In this document: positions 5,573 through 7,318 of the stretch, piece after piece
How the letters are laid out: each line of letters begins with the position of its first letter
Numbering within the stretch: position 1 is the first letter of the stretch
Origin: JBGTLW01 sp041743835
Lineage (GTDB): Bacteria; Planctomycetota; Phycisphaerae; Phycisphaerales; Phycisphaeraceae
Reading direction: 5' to 3'
NCBI GenBank assembly: GCA_041743835.1
Contig: JBGTLW010000015.1
Location: forward strand, 1-7,318
Length of the DNA stretch: 7,318 bases
Notes under the pieces: generated by a model
Told to the model about the DNA's origin: nothing
Databases searched by the model: none
Seen by the model: only the letters and a program-made list of their open reading frames with translations
Position numbers and translations under genes: made by a program

Positions 5573-7126
5573 TCAACGCTTCCGTCGGGGCAGCATTAGC
5601 AGCGCGCCTACCGCGAGCAGGGCCAGCGAACCAGGCTCGGGGACGACGTAGAAGCCGACATAGGTGGCGTCGGTGCTGCTGTCGTAGAAGAGGCTGACCT
5701 TGTCTTCAAACTGGCCTGTAAGGGCCGAGTCGTCCCAGTTAAACCGACCGCCGGAGATGTGGGGGTTCAGTGTGGCGACCTTGTCGCCGGCCCACTTGAA
5801 GCCGTAGAAGATGTCCGTGGCCTCACCCGCGGTGGCGACCCAGTCCAGCCCGGTCGGATTCTCCGCGAAGGTGATGAGTACGCCACGGTCGTTGGTGATG
5901 GTGGCGCTGTTGTTAATCACTAGGCCGCCGGCCGCTGAGTTGAGGATGTCGATACCCGCGGAGACGCTGCCGATTTCCACACGCACCTTGCCGGTGGTGC
6001 CGAGGGTGATCGCCGCGCCTGATCCGACGGTGAAGTCGGTGCGGTTAAGGTTGAGCGTGCCCTTGGTGCCACCACCGATGATCGCGGCGGTGTTGATCAG
6101 CACATCGCCGATACCGACCGTAACAGTGCCGGTGTGGTTGGTGTTATTCGTGCCGATTCGCATCGTGTTGACGTCGATGTCCGATGTCGCGCCACTGAGG
6201 TTGATTGTGCCCGTCACCGTTGGCGTATCGCTTCCGCTGGCTCTCTCGCCCACGAACAGATTATTTAGAAACGCATCGAACGTGCCCCCGCTTTGGGTAA
6301 AGCTGCCTGCGGCCGAGCCGTTGCCATTGCGGTAGCCGACGAGCATGTTGGTGCGAGCGGCGGTGCTGGTGCCGAATGTGGTTGAAGTCCAGTTGTTGCC
6401 AAGGGCGACTATGCCATTGGTTCCGTTGCCGCCTGATGAGCCGCTCATCCTGCCGCCGATGATCACGCGGTCGGTCGCGGTCTCGCTACCGATGACACTA
6501 AAGGTTCCACCCAAGACATTTGCAAAATCCACCGTACCCACACCTGCGCCACCTTGGTGATCGGTCAGTGCAACGATGAAAGAAGTCAGGTTGGTGGCGT
6601 TGACAATGGACGAGTTCGTGCCAGTAACCGTCCCCGTTGCCGCTGCGCCACCCGTGCTACCTGTGCGGTGACCAACCCAAAACCTGCCGGTGTCCACATT
6701 GAGGGTGCCGTTGGTCAGCGTCAGATTGCCGGTCCAGTTGCTGGCCGAACCTGTGGTGTTGCGACCCACTTCGAGCGTGGTCGCGTTGAGCGTACGGGTG
6801 TTGAGGTTCAGCGTGGTGGTGACGTTGATCGAGGCACCGTTGTTGTCAATATCCCGCGACGCCACGCCGAGTCTGAGGATGTCGAATCCGCTGGCCAGGT
6901 CGAAGACGTTGGTTCCGGTGGCGGTGTTTCGATAGGCAACATCATCGGCACCATCGATCGGCAGGCCCGAGCCCCAACTCGATCCGGAACTCCAAACCGT
7001 GGTGTCTGCCCCCGTGTAAGTCCTGACGGCAGCCGAGGCGCTTAGCGACATCGCTGCAAACGCTGCAGCGGTCGAGAGGGACAAGAGGGTGCGGCGGACA
7101 GGGGTGGCTTGCGCAAAACTGGTCAT
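5573..7126 (-). CDS. Secreted beta-solenoid (autotransporter-repeat-like) PEP-CTERM protein
   Basis: Two adjacent ATGs open this gene. The second (7126) is preferred because GGAGG is then six bases upstream, the same spacing as in the other three complete genes; 7129 would add one Met (518 residues, numbering used here). The signal peptide covers 1-33 (RRTLLSLSTAAAFAAMSLSASA). The mature start has VWSSGSSWGSGLPIDGADDVAY, resembling the W-xx-W-x-x-G-x-P-x-x-x-D opening of autotransporter-associated beta-strand proteins. Residues ~100-400 are rich in Asn, Thr, Gly and Ser with a recurring aliphatic-x-V/I-G-x-R/T unit (near 119, 150, 222, 262, 291, 323, 350), as in right-handed beta-helices. A globular region (~415-495) precedes the sorting tail: VPEPGS at 496-501, a hydrophobic helix, and LPRRKR. 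It should be exported and exosortase-processed; no outer-membrane barrel is present, so it is not a true autotransporter. Probable surface or matrix protein; ligand unknown. It directly follows the regulator gene. Confidence 0.92.
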   Translation of the reverse strand: MTSFAQATPVRRTLLSLSTAAAFAAMSLSASAAVRTYTGADTTVWSSGSSWGSGLPIDGADDVAYRNTATGTNVFDLASGFDILRLGVASRDIDNNGASINVTTTLNLNTRTLNATTLEVGRNTTGSASNWTGNLTLTNGTLNVDTGRFWVGHRTGSTGGAAATGTVTGTNSSIVNATNLTSFIVALTDHQGGAGVGTVDFANVLGGTFSVIGSETATDRVIIGGRMSGSSGGNGTNGIVALGNNWTSTTFGTSTAARTNMLVGYRNGNGSAAGSFTQSGGTFDAFLNNLFVGERASGSDTPTVTGTINLSGATSDIDVNTMRIGTNNTNHTGTVTVGIGDVLINTAAIIGGGTKGTLNLNRTDFTVGSGAAITLGTTGKVRVEIGSVSAGIDILNSAAGGLVINNSATITNDRGVLITFAENPTGLDWVATAGEATDIFYGFKWAGDKVATLNPHISGGRFNWDDSALTGQFEDKVSLFYDSSTDATYVGFYVVPEPGSLALLAVGALLMLPRRKR

Positions 7127-7132
7127 CATGGA

Positions 7133-7139
7133 CCTCCTT
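7133..7139 (-). promoter_or_regulatory. Shine-Dalgarno site abutting the regulator stop codon
   Basis: On the minus strand the junction reads TGAAGGAGGTCCATGATG: the regulator's TGA (7141-7139) runs straight into AAGGAGG, so ribosomes ending the regulator sit on the start region of the PEP-CTERM gene. The core is 3 bases from the first ATG and 6 from the second. There is no room for a promoter between the genes, so any promoter must be inside or before the regulator gene. Translational coupling is likely by arrangement, though not proven. Confidence 0.75.
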
Positions 7140-7318
7140 CAAAAGGGGGAAACGGGTGAAACATCGGACACAATCAACCGAGGCACGATGCGCCGGCATT
7201 GGGGTTCGGGGGGGAGCGAGTTGTCGCGGCGGGTCTGGAGCAGCTCCACGAGGCTGCGGGCGATGCGGTCCTGCTGCTTGTCCACAGTCGCCAAGGGCGG
7301 CACCGCGTTGGCGGCGCC
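7139..7318 (-). CDS. LacI/PurR-type transcriptional regulator, C-terminal fragment
   Basis: An uninterrupted reading frame enters from the right edge and stops at TGA 7141-7139, giving the last 59 residues. The fragment reads PLATVDKQQDRIARSLVELL followed by QTRR, then LPPEPQCRRIVPRLIVSD. This matches the end of the LacI-family effector-binding domain (periplasmic-binding-protein fold): a P-L-x-T-V strand with helix carrying A/G-R-x-x-V-x-L-L, then a closing I-V-P-R-L-I-V strand followed by S/R-D/E-S. The family binds small sugars or nucleobases and represses or activates nearby operons. The DNA-binding domain is outside the window; in Planctomycetes a GntR-type head on this effector domain is also known, so 'LacI-type sensor' is safer than LacI repressor. 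The Ser-Pro-Phe tail (SPVSPF) runs slightly past the usual family end. Its place directly before the PEP-CTERM gene suggests that it controls this cluster, possibly including itself. Confidence 0.82.
   Translation of the reverse strand, partial: GAANAVPPLATVDKQQDRIARSLVELLQTRRDNSLPPEPQCRRIVPRLIVSDVSPVSPF

Noticed and set aside
5811..6560. Plus-strand open frames within the solenoid PEP-CTERM gene
   Set aside because: They are antisense to a repeat-rich gene; their Val/Pro-rich products mirror the Asn/Thr/Gly repeats and show no independent motif.
6700..6850. Short recurring words such as GGTGTTG and GCGTGGT, considered as DNA repeats or a CRISPR-like array
   Set aside because: They come from repeated Asn/Thr/Leu codons in the solenoid protein. 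There is no constant repeat length or spacer pattern.

Overview
The window looks like chromosomal DNA from a high-GC Planctomycetes-type bacterium, possibly a Phycisphaerae-like lineage. The evidence is two PEP-CTERM surface proteins side by side, a pseudopilin with the planctomycete-style HAFTLIELLVVISIIAVLIALLLPAL start, a large secreted carbohydrate-active protein and a LacI-type regulator. The lineage is an inference from gene content; there is no marker gene in the window.

Layout, right to left, because five of the six genes lie on the minus strand. (1) 7318-7139: the last 59 codons of a LacI/PurR-type sugar-responsive regulator. (2) 7126-5573: a secreted beta-solenoid-like PEP-CTERM protein that starts only about a dozen bases after the regulator's stop, with its Shine-Dalgarno abutting that stop codon. 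(3) 5480-4602: a secreted LamG (concanavalin-A-like lectin/glucanase fold) PEP-CTERM protein. (4) 4483-3656: a type II secretion/type IV pilus-like pseudopilin with a DG-type C-terminus. (5) 3530-1260: a 756-residue secreted multidomain protein with a TIM-barrel that resembles clan GH-A glycoside hydrolases, flanked by beta-sandwich, CBM-like domains. (6) On the plus strand, converging on it, 2-1222: the 3' part of an FAD-dependent oxidoreductase. Gaps between the minus-strand genes are 9-12, 92, 118 and 125 bases, and several hold hairpins. One transcript with internal processing and several separate units are both possible.

Working model (inference): a sugar-responsive regulator controls a set of surface-displayed or exported proteins (two exosortase-sorted proteins, a pseudopilin and a candidate glycosidase) used to bind and break down a glycan. 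The oxidoreductase may belong to the same metabolism or to a neighbouring unit. No exosortase, transporter, sulfatase, tRNA, rRNA, CRISPR or transposase is visible. The substrate cannot be read from the sequence. The most unusual points are the regulator/PEP-CTERM coupling and the uncommon domain order of the GH-A-like protein.
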